Positions 52,888 through 62,072 of a stretch of DNA of 64,000 bases are shown here, in pieces. Origin of the DNA: Woeseiaceae bacterium (GTDB lineage: Bacteria > Pseudomonadota > Gammaproteobacteria > Steroidobacterales > Woeseiaceae); contig JAHEFD010000004.1 of NCBI GenBank assembly GCA_024640345.1, positions 42,371 through 106,370 on the forward strand, in the 5' to 3' direction. The notes under the pieces were generated by a model. The model had not been told where the DNA came from and ran no database searches. It saw only the letters and a list, made by a program, of their open reading frames with translations. A program made the translations under genes and the position numbers. The stretch's first letter is position 1; each line of letters begins with the position of its first letter.

Positions 52888-54030
52888 TCAGGACGGGTCG
52901 CCGTTTTTCCGGGCCTGGAGGTCGCGTGCCTGCCCAATCCAGTCTTCCCGATAGATGCGGCTGCGAAAGCCCTTCAGTTGCTGGGCGACCCTGTCGATGT
53001 CGTACTCGCTCATTTCTGCGATCTGGTGGAAGCGGGTAATTCCGAGGTCGATCAGCGTTTTCTCGATCGACGGGCCTATGCCTTTTATTGACTTGAGGTC
53101 GTCCGCTTCAGCGGCCTCGAAGTCGTTTGCCGCAATATGCTCGGCCGGTTCATAGTCATCGTCAGGTTCAATTTCATCGTCAGCGTCGTCGCTGTCATCG
53201 TCCTTGCTGTCCGCAGCAACACCCCCGGCGTCATCCTCACCTGAAAATACGGCGGAAAAGGCGGTTTCATCCTCTGTCGGCCCATCGATTTCTTCATCGG
53301 GCAAATCATTTTCCGGAAGATAGTCGTCTTCGTCGATCTGATCCTGAATTTCTGAGGTGTCATGTGCAGACGTCATTGCGATCGGTTCATTGGACGCGTC
53401 ACCGCCATCCGGAAGCGATCCTGCGTCGACAGGTTCAATTCGGGTCTGGTCAGACTTGACCATCTCCTCGAGAGCCTGAAGGCGGGCCTGGGCATTCTTC
53501 AATTCGTTCTCGAGCGCCTTGGCTTGCTTGTCCCTTTCCTGAAATCTCTCAACCAGGGGAGGTACCCGGCTCTGCCAGCTCGTCAGCTCGCGGCTGAGGC
53601 GAAAAATCTTGTCGTCTCTTTCCTTCAGTGCAGATGGCTGGCCCTGCACGTTAGAGCCCTGCAAATTAGTTTTGAGTCGGTCGCGCTGCGCGATAGCCAC
53701 CTCGAGGTTGCCGCGAATATCCTTAAGTTGTCGCTGGAGCTCGTCACGACGGGCGAACGCTTCCTTCAGTGAGTCTGAAAGTTCCTTTGCCCGATTACTG
53801 TAATCTTTCTGCGATGCCTGGTACTGGCTGATCTGCTCCATGAGGCTCTTGTTTTGTTGGGCAAGGCGATCATGCTCGGATTGCTGCGACTCGAGCTGGT
53901 CCCGCCAACTGGCACTCACCGCAATTTTCTCCTTGACGCAGCGGCCGGCACGCAGGAACCAGCCGACCGTAATGCCCAGAAGCAGCATCAGCGCCAACAG
54001 CCCGATATGTACGAGAGTTAACTCAGGCAT
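52888..54030 (-). CDS. Membrane-anchored coiled-coil protein with C-terminal HhH-type domain
   Basis: 380 residues: one N-terminal helix (about 7-26), a long coiled coil (about 40-200), an acidic low-complexity linker (about 215-305, runs of D and E) and a helix-hairpin-helix-like C-terminus (about 310-370; LKSIKGIGPSIEKTLIDLGITRFHQIAEM). The HhH domain usually contacts DNA or other proteins. It faces the cytoplasm if the helix is a simple N-in anchor. No function is recognised. It is upstream of the OmpA-like gene and nearly touches it. Confidence 0.8.
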   Translation of the reverse strand: MPELTLVHIGLLALMLLLGITVGWFLRAGRCVKEKIAVSASWRDQLESQQSEHDRLAQQNKSLMEQISQYQASQKDYSNRAKELSDSLKEAFARRDELQRQLKDIRGNLEVAIAQRDRLKTNLQGSNVQGQPSALKERDDKIFRLSRELTSWQSRVPPLVERFQERDKQAKALENELKNAQARLQALEEMVKSDQTRIEPVDAGSLPDGGDASNEPIAMTSAHDTSEIQDQIDEDDYLPENDLPDEEIDGPTEDETAFSAVFSGEDDAGGVAADSKDDDSDDADDEIEPDDDYEPAEHIAANDFEAAEADDLKSIKGIGPSIEKTLIDLGITRFHQIAEMSEYDIDRVAQQLKGFRSRIYREDWIGQARDLQARKNGDPS

Positions 54031-54071
54031 CGCTCATTCCCTAACCTGAAAAACCAGACATTTTTTGAGAC

Positions 54072-55289
54072 TTAGGAGGCCAGACGAACCTCATCCATCT
54101 CCCGAAGTACTTCCTTGATCTGCACGACGGCCCAGTCGATTTGCTCACGCGTTATTACCAAGGGCGGTGCCAATCGAACGACCGTCTCGTGAGTTTCCTT
54201 GCTCAACAGGCCCCTGTCCATCAATCGTTCGCAAACATCGCGGGCACTTCCGAGTGCGCGGTCGATTTGGATGCCGATGAAGAGCCCGCGGCCGCCAATG
54301 TGGCTGATCAGCGGGCTATCCAGCTTGGCCAGTTCGTCCATCATGTAGTCGCCCAATTCCTTGCTTCGCTCGGGCAGCTTGTCTTCAATCAGGATTTTCA
54401 ATGCTTCCGTACCGACGGCCGCGGCTAACGGATTGCCGCCGAACGTGCTGCCATGGGTGCCTGGCACGAAGATATCCATGACTTCTTTTTTCGCCAGGAA
54501 CATGGACACGGGGAGAATGCCGCCGCCCAGTGCTTTGCCGAGGATCAATCCATCCGGTACTACGTCTTCGTGATCGCAGGCCAGCATTTTTCCGGTTCGG
54601 CCAAGTCCGGTTTGAATTTCGTCGGCGATAAACAGGACGTTGTTTTTATTGCAGATTTCCTGGCATTTCTTCAGATAACCTTTCGGAGGAATCACAATTC
54701 CGCCCTCACCCTGTATAGGCTCGACCAGGAATGCCGCGGTGTTCGGTGTGATCATTTTCTCCAGGGCATCCGCGTCACCAAATTCGACGATCTTGAAACC
54801 CGGCGTCAGCGGACCAAAGTTTTTCCTGTATTCCGCCTCATCCGAAAAAGAAATGATCGTCGTCGTACGGCCGTGGAAATTGCCCGTGCATACGATGATC
54901 TCGGCTTTGTCGGCCTCAATGCCCTTTGATTCATATCCCCATCGCCGAGCGGCCTTTACGGCGGTCTCAACTGCCTCTGCGCCGGTGTTCATGGGTAGTG
55001 CCATGTCCTGACCGGTGATCTCACAGGCGAGCTTGAGGAATGGGCCAAGATTGTCTGTGTAGAAGGCCCGCGAGACGATGCAAAGAGTTTCAGCCTGTTT
55101 CGTGAGTACGCTGACCAGGCGCGGATTGGCGTGGCCATGACTGACCGCCGAATAGGCGCTCATCATGTCCAGATATTTCTTGCCATTTTCATCCCAGACG
55201 TAAACTCCCTTGCCACGGGCCAGCACGACGGGTAGCGGGTGATAATTATGCGCGCAATATTGGTTTTCGAGCTCTAGACCGGATGACAT
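54072..55289 (-). CDS. rocD: Ornithine--oxo-acid transaminase
   Basis: 405 residues, fold-type I class III aminotransferase. Motifs are NTGAEAVETAVKAARRW, NFHGRTTT, EPIQGEGG, IADEIQTGLGRTGK and the PLP-lysine in ILGKALGGGILPVS. It converts ornithine and 2-oxoglutarate to glutamate semialdehyde, linking arginine breakdown to proline. proC lies about 4 kb away. It is divergent from the alpha/beta hydrolase. Confidence 0.94.
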   Translation of the reverse strand: MSSGLELENQYCAHNYHPLPVVLARGKGVYVWDENGKKYLDMMSAYSAVSHGHANPRLVSVLTKQAETLCIVSRAFYTDNLGPFLKLACEITGQDMALPMNTGAEAVETAVKAARRWGYESKGIEADKAEIIVCTGNFHGRTTTIISFSDEAEYRKNFGPLTPGFKIVEFGDADALEKMITPNTAAFLVEPIQGEGGIVIPPKGYLKKCQEICNKNNVLFIADEIQTGLGRTGKMLACDHEDVVPDGLILGKALGGGILPVSMFLAKKEVMDIFVPGTHGSTFGGNPLAAAVGTEALKILIEDKLPERSKELGDYMMDELAKLDSPLISHIGGRGLFIGIQIDRALGSARDVCERLMDRGLLSKETHETVVRLAPPLVITREQIDWAVVQIKEVLREMDEVRLAS

Positions 55290-55392
55290 AGAATTAACTT
55301 CTCAAATCAGGTGAATCTGGCAGCTGTTTCGGGCAGGCTGCATAAGATCATAATTTTACAGCAATAACGGGCAATCAGGCCAGAGGCTTCCA

Positions 55393-56031
55393 ATGCCAAA
55401 ACTCCCCAGTCAGGAACAATTCATGCTTGAAGGGCCGGCTGGCACGCTCGAGGCCTTGATTGAATCGCCACAAGAAGTCGAACCGACTGCGCTGGCAGTC
55501 GTTTGCCACCCTCACCCGGTGCACGGTGGCACGATGCAGAACAAAGTCGCCCATACGCTCGCCCGGAGCTTTCTCGGCATGGGCGCATTGACTTTGCGCT
55601 TCAATTTCCGGGGTGTCGGCAAAAGCGACGGTGTGTTTGACAACGGGGATGGAGAGGTTCGCGATGTACTTGCCGCGGTTGACTGGATTCGCGGTCAATC
55701 ACCGGAACTGCCACTCTGGCTCGCCGGATTCTCGTTTGGTGCCGCTATGGCGATCAAAGCGGCACTGATCTGCCACCCGGACGGATTGGTCAGTATTGCA
55801 CCGTCTGTTGCTCGATTTGCCGGAGGCCTGGGTGAACAGCCAGATTGCCCGTGGCTCATTCTGCAGGGTGACAAGGACGAACTGGTCGATATTGAGGAAA
55901 CCATCACCTGGGTCAATGAACTCGACCCGGGACCCGAACTGGAAGTATTTCCCGACACAGAGCATTTCTTTCACGGCAAGCTTACATTGCTGAGAAGCGC
56001 GGTCCAGGCGTTCATCGAGAAAAACGCCTGA
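55393..56031 (+). CDS. Alpha/beta hydrolase, small serine-hydrolase type
   Basis: 212 residues, no signal peptide. The family's HPHPVHGGTMQNKV is at residues 39-52, the nucleophile elbow is LAGFSFGA, Asp is in QGDKDELVD and His in DTEHFFHGKL. It resembles a CIB-like or PldB-type esterase family (DUF-type YfhR relatives). Substrate unknown. A bidirectional terminator follows. Confidence 0.88.
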   Translation: MPKLPSQEQFMLEGPAGTLEALIESPQEVEPTALAVVCHPHPVHGGTMQNKVAHTLARSFLGMGALTLRFNFRGVGKSDGVFDNGDGEVRDVLAAVDWIRGQSPELPLWLAGFSFGAAMAIKAALICHPDGLVSIAPSVARFAGGLGEQPDCPWLILQGDKDELVDIEETITWVNELDPGPELEVFPDTEHFFHGKLTLLRSAVQAFIEKNA

Positions 56032-56171
56032 AATCCCGGTCGGGTTAATCGCTACCCGTTCAATGCCGGAAGCAAAGAAAGCCGGGACAAGCCCCCAATC
56101 TTCTCGCCAGCCTGACAGAGGCCCGGATGCGGGGTGAAGGTTGATTTTTGTGGCCAGACAGTTGCGCAGGC

Positions 56172-56201
56172 AAAAAAAACCGGGGCAAGCCCCGGTTTTT
56201 T
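56172..56201. terminator. Bidirectional intrinsic terminator
   Basis: An A-tract (8 A's), CCGGGGC, AA, GCCCCGG and TTTTTT form a strong hairpin with U-tracts on both strands. It sits between the alpha/beta hydrolase gene and the HU-like gene, which converge on it. Confidence 0.88.
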
Positions 56202-56222
56202 CAGTGTTAATCCTCGCGGGAT

Positions 56223-56558
56223 TTACACCATATCTTTCAGGCCCTTAAGCGCTGCAACCTTCACTGTCTTGGAAGCAGGCTTCGCCTTGAACATCATTTC
56301 TTCGCCGGTGAAAGGATTAACGCCCTTCCTGGCTTTGGTTGCCGGCTTTTTCACGACGCGCATCTTCAGGAGACCGGGAAGCGTGAACATTCCGGGAGCG
56401 GCACGCCCACCCAGGTTCTTTTGGATCAGACCGGACAGGGATTCAAACACTGCTGCAACGTCTTTCTTGGTCAGACCGGTGTCATCAGCAACCTGGGTAT
56501 AAATTTCGGATTTCGTCGGCGCCTTCTTGGTCGCGCCGGCTTTCTTATTTACTGCCAT
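56223..56558 (-). CDS. HU-family DNA-binding protein
   Basis: 111 residues. A lysine-rich N-terminal extension (about 1-15; AVNKKAGATKKAPTK) precedes the HU/IHF fold (about 16-111; KSEIYTQVADDTGLTKKDVAAVF, then GMFTLPGLLKMRVVKKPATKARKG and NPFTGEEMMFKAKP). It bends and packs DNA. ATG at 56558 has AGGAG about 10 bases upstream; the longer frame does not look like HU. A strong terminator follows. Confidence 0.93.
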   Translation of the reverse strand: MAVNKKAGATKKAPTKSEIYTQVADDTGLTKKDVAAVFESLSGLIQKNLGGRAAPGMFTLPGLLKMRVVKKPATKARKGVNPFTGEEMMFKAKPASKTVKVAALKGLKDMV

Positions 56559-56694
56559 GAAAAAGTAACTCCTGTAGGAAGAACAAAACGGGCAGGGCGC
56601 CCGCACAAAGCGGCGCGACGATATCACAAGATGGATGAGCCGTTAACCCGAAATGCGGTTTTTACAGTCTTTTTTCGCAATAAAATGCAAAAGA

Positions 56695-56715
56695 GGTCAG
56701 AGCCGGGCTCTGACC
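56695..56715. repeat. Palindromic hairpin GGTCAGAGCC/GGCTCTGACC
   Basis: GGTCAGAGCC, G, GGCTCTGACC is a 21-base palindrome with a single central base. Elements ending in GGGTCAGAG recur in many gammaproteobacterial genomes as REP-like repeats (established knowledge, not checked here). Only this copy was noticed. It lies 20 bases past the end of the DUF4426 gene and may also act as a terminator. Confidence 0.5.
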
Positions 56716-56734
56716 CTTCGAATTGGGTGGGTTA

Positions 56735-57208
56735 TTACTCCGTAAAAAACTGCCGCCTGAATCGCACGTTCGACGCGTCATCGGCGCCTTCAGGCTTGAT
56801 GCTAATGTCAAAGATCAGCCATTCCTGGTTTCTGACATCGGTTTCGCCGATGTAATAGATCGCTTCCTGCTCATTGATTCTTCGCATCGTAACGTCTTTG
56901 AGCTGCCCGGTCAGGTTGGACGTTTCCACCTTGATATCGGCGGTTACTGCCTTGTTGCTTGCCGTTTCAAGCACGGAGAGGTTCAGCATCGCGCGGTTGG
57001 GGTTACGTTCGATATTGTAGGCCTGCGCAACATTGAGTGGCAGCTGATTGGTCAATTGGGCGCTGAAGTGAACAACGTGATTGCCAATGTTCGCAAAAGA
57101 CGCTTCAGCTGGCTGGGCTTGCGGGACAGTCGCCTGCTCATCGGGGCCTCCACATGCAGCTAAAAGCACCAGGGATGATAAAGCGACGATAGATTTACAG
57201 GTTTTCAT
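56735..57208 (-). CDS. DUF4426-type lipoprotein
   Basis: 157 residues. A lipoprotein signal (LLAACG, Cys19) and a short linker precede a beta-sandwich domain (HVVHFSAQLTNQLPLNVAQAYNIER, then MRRINEQEAIYYIGE). This matches DUF4426, often encoded near proC/yggT in gammaproteobacteria. Its function is unknown. It lies 60 bases beyond yggU. Confidence 0.85.
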   Translation of the reverse strand: MKTCKSIVALSSLVLLAACGGPDEQATVPQAQPAEASFANIGNHVVHFSAQLTNQLPLNVAQAYNIERNPNRAMLNLSVLETASNKAVTADIKVETSNLTGQLKDVTMRRINEQEAIYYIGETDVRNQEWLIFDISIKPEGADDASNVRFRRQFFTE

Positions 57209-57268
57209 TGTTGGTATTCCCCTGTCAGGCCAGTCAATCCACCACCTGACTATAGCCGATTGATTGCC

Positions 57269-57550
57269 CTAGCTGAAAGTAATGTCTGCCAGCCAGTCGG
57301 GATAATTCCCAGGCTGGTGCACTGCGAAGGTCTTATTCCGGGCAGAAGCGCCACTTTTCAGCGATATACGGGATGGCGGCACGTTGAATTCCTTTGCGAG
57401 CTGGCGGGTGACGGCGATGTTGGCCCGGCCATCGGTTGGTGGGGCGGTCGTCTTAACCCGGAGCCGCCCGTCAACGACGCCCGAAATTTCGTTGCGGCTG
57501 CCACGAGGCTGGACGCGAACGGGGATCATCAGGACCGGGTCAGCACTCAT
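57269..57550 (-). CDS. yggU: DUF167/YggU-family protein
   Basis: 93 residues. The compact alpha/beta domain has PVRVQPRGSRNEISGVVDGRLRVKTTAPPTDGRAN and SRISLKSGASARNKTF, typical of DUF167. The function is unsettled. ATG at 57550 was used; TTG at 57559 is possible. It is the last gene of the yggS-proC-yggT-yggU unit. Confidence 0.92.
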   Translation of the reverse strand: MSADPVLMIPVRVQPRGSRNEISGVVDGRLRVKTTAPPTDGRANIAVTRQLAKEFNVPPSRISLKSGASARNKTFAVHQPGNYPDWLADITFS

Positions 57551-57583
57551 CGTGACCAAATCGAGCGGTAGCCGGCAGCAGCT

Positions 57584-58147
57584 TCAGATTGCCGGTCGCA
57601 GGTCCGCAAGTACCATGTTCAACGCGATTAGCAGAATGAATACCAGGTAAGCGGACAGGTCGACGACGCCGAGTGGTGGAAGAATTTTGCGCATTGGTCG
57701 AAGCAGTGGTTCCGTCAGATCGTTCAAAAGGTCGGACAAGGGACCCAGGTACCGGCCAAAAAATCCAAGTATGACCCTCAGGGCGATGGCGACGATGAAC
57801 ATCATGACGCTCATGCTGGCGAGATCCACCAATGCTGCGAATACGATGGTCGGAAATGCAGAACCGAAGGCGTCGAAGACAACCGGACCCCGCACAATCA
57901 GAAGAATCAGTATGGTTGCAGCCACCTGGATAGCAAGCGCAACCAGCACGGTCGCCGTATCCAGCTTGCCGATCGCCGGGATGAATCGTCGCACCGGTAC
58001 CACTGCCGGCGACGTATATCGAAGCACCCCCTGCGCAACAGGGTTGCGAAAATTGGCGCGTACCATGGGCAGCCAGAATCGCAACAGCAATATCAGCAGG
58101 TACAGCCTGGTGAACGTGTCGATCAGAAATATCAGTGCGTCTTTCAT
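57584..58147 (-). CDS. yggT: YggT-family membrane protein
   Basis: 187 residues with five or six hydrophobic helices in two repeat-like halves. Each half carries a YggT motif (LLILLLRFWLPMVRAN, with RNPVAQGVLRYTSPAVVPVRRFIP, and later LSDLLNDLTEPLLRPMRKILP). It is an inner-membrane protein of unknown role that is nearly always next to proC. It starts 12 bases after proC ends. Confidence 0.95.
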   Translation of the reverse strand: MKDALIFLIDTFTRLYLLILLLRFWLPMVRANFRNPVAQGVLRYTSPAVVPVRRFIPAIGKLDTATVLVALAIQVAATILILLIVRGPVVFDAFGSAFPTIVFAALVDLASMSVMMFIVAIALRVILGFFGRYLGPLSDLLNDLTEPLLRPMRKILPPLGVVDLSAYLVFILLIALNMVLADLRPAI

Positions 58148-58159
58148 CGCTTCCTTCTC

Positions 58160-58993
58160 TTAACCGGCGTGGCTGGCTTCTTCAGCCAGTTCCGCTGCGC
58201 GCTTTTCAGCGGCGTCGATCGCCGTGGCAAAGATACCACGGGCATCTTTTGCTTCGAGATACTCGAAAGCTGCAGTTGTCGTTCCGCCTGGTGAGCGTAC
58301 GCGATCGATGAGCGTCGCCATCGATTCGGTTTCCGCGGCAGCAAGCGCTGTTGCTCCCCGAGCTGTTTCTACCGCGAGCGTTCTCGCCGTCTCGTCGTCA
58401 ATGCCGAACTTCTTCGCAGATTCGATCATTACGTCGATTAACAGGTAAAAATAGGATGGCCCTGTGCCTGACACGGCCGTCACAGCGTCCATTTTGGATT
58501 CCGAATCCAGCCATACTGCGTGACCGACAGCGGTCATGATCTTCTCTGCCTGTTCCTTTAATGCGTCGCTCGTTCTTTTGTTGGCAAACAATGCGGAAAT
58601 TCCCTGATCGATAAGAGCGGGCTGGTTGGGCATAACCCGAACGACGGACAAACCTCCGCCCAGCCACGAATCGATATCATCGATTTTCGGTCCGGCGGCA
58701 ATAGACATGACCAACGGCCGTTTTTTCTGCACCTCGTCTGCAACGCCTTCACAGACAGGCTTCAGGATCTGCGGCTTGACGGCGAATAAAAGGATCTCGG
58801 CGGACCTCGCGACCAGGCAGTTGTCATCGGTCACCATTGCTCCGTAGAGCTCTTTTCTCAGGCGATCGCACTGTTCGGTCATCGGTTCGGCGATCATCAG
58901 GTCTGTCGCGTGCATACCGCCGCGGAGCAGACCGCCGCCGATGGCCCGCGCCATATTACCGCCACCAATAAGCCCAACCTTGTTACCGATCAT
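58160..58993 (-). CDS. proC: Pyrroline-5-carboxylate reductase
   Basis: 277 residues. The NAD(P)-binding GLIGGGNMARAIGGGL is at the N-terminus, the substrate site is in SGTGPSYFYLLIDVM, and the C-terminal helices form the family's dimer core (LRSPGG-like RVRSPGGTTTAAF). It makes proline from pyrroline-5-carboxylate. Gene order yggS-proC-yggT-yggU is the common one. Confidence 0.97.
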   Translation of the reverse strand: MIGNKVGLIGGGNMARAIGGGLLRGGMHATDLMIAEPMTEQCDRLRKELYGAMVTDDNCLVARSAEILLFAVKPQILKPVCEGVADEVQKKRPLVMSIAAGPKIDDIDSWLGGGLSVVRVMPNQPALIDQGISALFANKRTSDALKEQAEKIMTAVGHAVWLDSESKMDAVTAVSGTGPSYFYLLIDVMIESAKKFGIDDETARTLAVETARGATALAAAETESMATLIDRVRSPGGTTTAAFEYLEAKDARGIFATAIDAAEKRAAELAEEASHAG

Positions 58994-59043
58994 TCTGCTT
59001 CTCCATTGATCGTCAATCTCTCAAAATGCGCAGCGATTATTAA

Positions 59044-59724
59044 TCACCTGGCGCCAAATATACCTGTGCCGACTCTGATGATTGTCGCGCCCTCATGAAT
59101 GGCGGCAGCATAGTCCGCCGACATGCCCATTGAAAGCGTATCGATGTCGTGTCCCTCGGCGATTAAGGATTCGTACAGTTCGCGCAAGGCCGCGAACGGC
59201 TTTCGCTGCTCGTCGAATCCGTGACGAATTGCCGGCAGGCACATCAGGCCCCGCAGCCTGACCCTCGGCAGGTCGCCGATGGCGGCCGCCAGATCGCTGA
59301 CCTGGTCTGCCGAAACGCCCGATTTTTGGTCCTCACCGTCAATATTGACCTCGATGCAGATATTCAGGTCGGGGGCGTAATGGGGCCGTTGCTCGGACAG
59401 GCGTTTCGCAATCTTCAGCCGGTCGACCGTGTGAACCCATTGAAAATGCTCAGATACGGCCCTTGTTTTGTTGGCTTGCAGGTGGCCGATGAAATGCCAG
59501 ACAAGGTCATCGCGGGCCGCTTCCCTGATCTTTTCCAGCCCCTCCTGGACGAAATTCTCGCCAAAGTCGCGTTGGCCGGCCGCGGCCACCTCCAGTATGG
59601 CCTCCAGCGGTTTTTTCTTGCTGACGGCAAGAAGCCGAATCTGCTCCGCCGGGCGCCCTGCATCTGCCGCAGCTTTCGCCAGCAAATCTTGGATTTTTCG
59701 AAAGTTTTCCGTGACTCTAATCAC
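59044..59724 (-). CDS. yggS: YggS/PLPBP-family pyridoxal-phosphate homeostasis protein
   Basis: 226 residues, fold-type III PLP protein. The PLP-lysine motif is LLAVSKKKPLEAI, followed by DFGENFVQE, HFIGHLQANK and the terminal LSMGMSADY with IRVGTGIFG. It holds PLP and buffers its level. GTG at 59724 is chosen over the frame from 59829 because GGAG lies about 6 bases upstream and the protein starts IRVTENF. It is divergent from pilT. Confidence 0.96.
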   Translation of the reverse strand: MIRVTENFRKIQDLLAKAAADAGRPAEQIRLLAVSKKKPLEAILEVAAAGQRDFGENFVQEGLEKIREAARDDLVWHFIGHLQANKTRAVSEHFQWVHTVDRLKIAKRLSEQRPHYAPDLNICIEVNIDGEDQKSGVSADQVSDLAAAIGDLPRVRLRGLMCLPAIRHGFDEQRKPFAALRELYESLIAEGHDIDTLSMGMSADYAAAIHEGATIIRVGTGIFGAR

Positions 59725-59808
59725 GTTTTGCTCCGGGTGCTTCGCTATACTAGGCAGCCACCAGTCCGGGTTATGGTAAGTCGGACTCGCCACCGCCGAG
59801 GGAGAAGT

Positions 59809-60849
59809 ATGGCCGTTGATGTTGCCCAATTATTGTCGTTCACGGTAAAGAACAACGCATCTGATCTTCACCTGTCCGGTGGAGTTCCACCGATGATTCG
59901 TGTCGATGGAGATATCAAACGCATCAACATGCCGGCGCTGACTCACAAAGACGTCAATAGCATGGTGTACGACATCATGAATGACAAGCAGCGCAAGGAC
60001 TACGAGGAATTTCTGGAGACTGACTTTTCCTTCGAAATCCCCAAGCTGGCCCGATTTCGCGTAAATGCATTCAATCAGAATCGCGGTTCCGCGGCCGTTT
60101 TCAGGACGATCCCATCGGAAATTCTGTCACTTGAAGATCTTGGTGCACCCGCCATATTCAAAGACATTTCAATGCACCCGCGCGGCATCGTGCTGGTTAC
60201 CGGCCCGACAGGTAGCGGCAAGTCAACGACGTTGGCTGCGATGGTCGACTACATCAACGACAACAAGCCCGATCACATCCTGACGATTGAGGATCCGATC
60301 GAGTTCGTGCACGAAAGCAAAAAGTCGCTGATCAACCAGCGTGAGGTCCATCGGGATACGCTGGGATTTAACGAAGCACTGCGATCGGCACTTCGCGAGG
60401 ACCCGGACGTGATCCTGGTTGGCGAGCTTCGGGACCTGGAAACTATCCGCCTCGCATTGACCGGTGCGGAAACCGGTCACCTTGTATTCGGAACGCTGCA
60501 CACGAGCTCAGCTGCAAAGACGATCGATCGTATTGTCGATGTGTTCCCGGCAGCCGAAAAAGAAATGGTTCGAGCGATGTTGTCGGAGTCGTTGCGTGCC
60601 GTAATTTCCCAAACGCTGTTGAAGAAAATCGGTGGTGGTCGAATTGCGGCTCACGAAATCATGATCGGTACACCGGCTATTCGAAACCTGATTCGGGAAG
60701 GCAAGATTGCACAAATGTATTCAGCTATTCAGACAGGCCAGGGTAATGGCATGCAGACGCTGGATCAGAACCTGGCTGAACTGATGTCGAAGGGCCTGAT
60801 CAACAAGGAAGAAGCAAGATTCCGCGCGGTGAACAAAGAGAATTTCTAG
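59809..60849 (+). CDS. pilT: Type IV pilus retraction ATPase PilT
   Basis: 346 residues. The PilT layout is clear: ASDLHLSGG, Walker A GPTGSGKST (132-140), ITIEDPIEF, the Walker B region VGELRDLETIRL and the His box HLVFGTLHT, then the C-terminal AIRNLIREGK motif that marks PilT. It powers pilus retraction at the inner membrane. ATG at 59809 has GGGAG 4-5 bases upstream; a long frame from 59221 is only an open shadow of yggS. Confidence 0.97.
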   Translation: MAVDVAQLLSFTVKNNASDLHLSGGVPPMIRVDGDIKRINMPALTHKDVNSMVYDIMNDKQRKDYEEFLETDFSFEIPKLARFRVNAFNQNRGSAAVFRTIPSEILSLEDLGAPAIFKDISMHPRGIVLVTGPTGSGKSTTLAAMVDYINDNKPDHILTIEDPIEFVHESKKSLINQREVHRDTLGFNEALRSALREDPDVILVGELRDLETIRLALTGAETGHLVFGTLHTSSAAKTIDRIVDVFPAAEKEMVRAMLSESLRAVISQTLLKKIGGGRIAAHEIMIGTPAIRNLIREGKIAQMYSAIQTGQGNGMQTLDQNLAELMSKGLINKEEARFRAVNKENF

Positions 60850-60890
60850 GGTGAACGGCTGAAACGGTCGCCTGACAGGAGAAGAGGAAG

Positions 60891-62048
60891 ATGGAACGCG
60901 AACAAGCAGTGCGACTGACGCAAAACCTGCTTAGGAAAATGGTGGAGAAAGAGGGCTCTGACCTCTTTATAACGACGGGTTTTCCACCGGCGATCAAGGT
61001 CGATGGCACGATTCATAAAGCCACGGATACGCCGCTGACGCCTGATCAGTCCGCCATGATGGTCCGTTCAATCATGAACGACAAACAGATCAAGGAATTC
61101 GACGCGACCAAGGAATGCAATTTCGCTATCGCGCCCCAGGGTATCGGCCGATTTCGTGTCAGTGCATTTATCCAGCAAGGATTGGTTGGAGCCGTTCTGC
61201 GAACCATTACGACAGAAATACCAACGCTGGAAGGGCTTGACCTGCCCCCTATATTGAAAGACGTCGTCATGAACAAACGCGGCCTCGTCATTGTTGTTGG
61301 TGGTACCGGTTCCGGTAAGTCGACCACCCTTGCGGCAATGATTGGCCATCGCAACGAAAATTCCCGTGGCCATATCGTTTCGATCGAAGACCCGGTTGAG
61401 TATGTTCATCCACATAACGGGTGTGTCATTACGCAGCGGGAAGTTGGCGTTGACACAGAGTCCTGGCACGCCGCGCTGAAGAACACGTTGCGCCAGGCAC
61501 CTGACGTTATACTGATTGGTGAGATACGTGATCGGGATACGATGCAGTACGGTATCCAGTTCGCGGAAACCGGTCACCTTTGTCTCGCGACACTTCACGC
61601 AAACAGCGCAAACCAGGCACTCGATCGAATCATCAACTTTTTCCCAGAGGAACGCCGTCAACAACTCCTGATGGACTTGTCGCTAAACACCAAGGCATTC
61701 ATTTCACAGCGGCTGATTCCACGCCAGACGGGTATTGGACGAGCAGCGGCAATGGAAATCATGCTCAATTCGCCGTTGATAGCCGACCTCATCTTTAAAG
61801 GCGAAGTGGGCCAGATCAAGGAGATCATGGCGAAGTCGACCCGTCTCGGCATGCAGACTTTCGACCAGTCTCTTTACGATCTCTACGAAGAAGGCATTAT
61901 TTCCTATGAAGAGGCGATGCGTAATGCCGATTCGAAGAACGAACTCAGGTTGCGCGTGAAACTGGAAAGCAAGCGCGAGTCATCAATTGCGGACAGGCAA
62001 TCGGAAAGCCTGCGCATCATGGAAGAAGACACGGCTAACACGTTTTAG
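60891..62048 (+). CDS. pilU: Type IV pilus ATPase PilU
   Basis: 385 residues with GSDLFITTGFPPAIKVDG, Walker A GGTGSGKST (137-145), SIEDPVEYVHPHNGC, IGEIRDRDTMQYG and the His box HLCLATLHANSANQALDRI. It is longer than PilT at the C-terminus, with a Ser/Arg-rich tail (about 350-385), as in PilU. It assists PilT-dependent retraction. The Shine-Dalgarno is AGAAGAGGAAG, about 5 bases upstream. It follows pilT by 41 bases. Confidence 0.94.
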   Translation: MEREQAVRLTQNLLRKMVEKEGSDLFITTGFPPAIKVDGTIHKATDTPLTPDQSAMMVRSIMNDKQIKEFDATKECNFAIAPQGIGRFRVSAFIQQGLVGAVLRTITTEIPTLEGLDLPPILKDVVMNKRGLVIVVGGTGSGKSTTLAAMIGHRNENSRGHIVSIEDPVEYVHPHNGCVITQREVGVDTESWHAALKNTLRQAPDVILIGEIRDRDTMQYGIQFAETGHLCLATLHANSANQALDRIINFFPEERRQQLLMDLSLNTKAFISQRLIPRQTGIGRAAAMEIMLNSPLIADLIFKGEVGQIKEIMAKSTRLGMQTFDQSLYDLYEEGIISYEEAMRNADSKNELRLRVKLESKRESSIADRQSESLRIMEEDTANTF

Positions 62049-62072
62049 CCGGTCGCAGGGATCATATTAACG

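Noticed and set aside
59221..59808. Apparent extension of pilT far upstream
   Set aside because: The extension overlaps yggS on the other strand. The family N-terminus and a good Shine-Dalgarno start at 59809.
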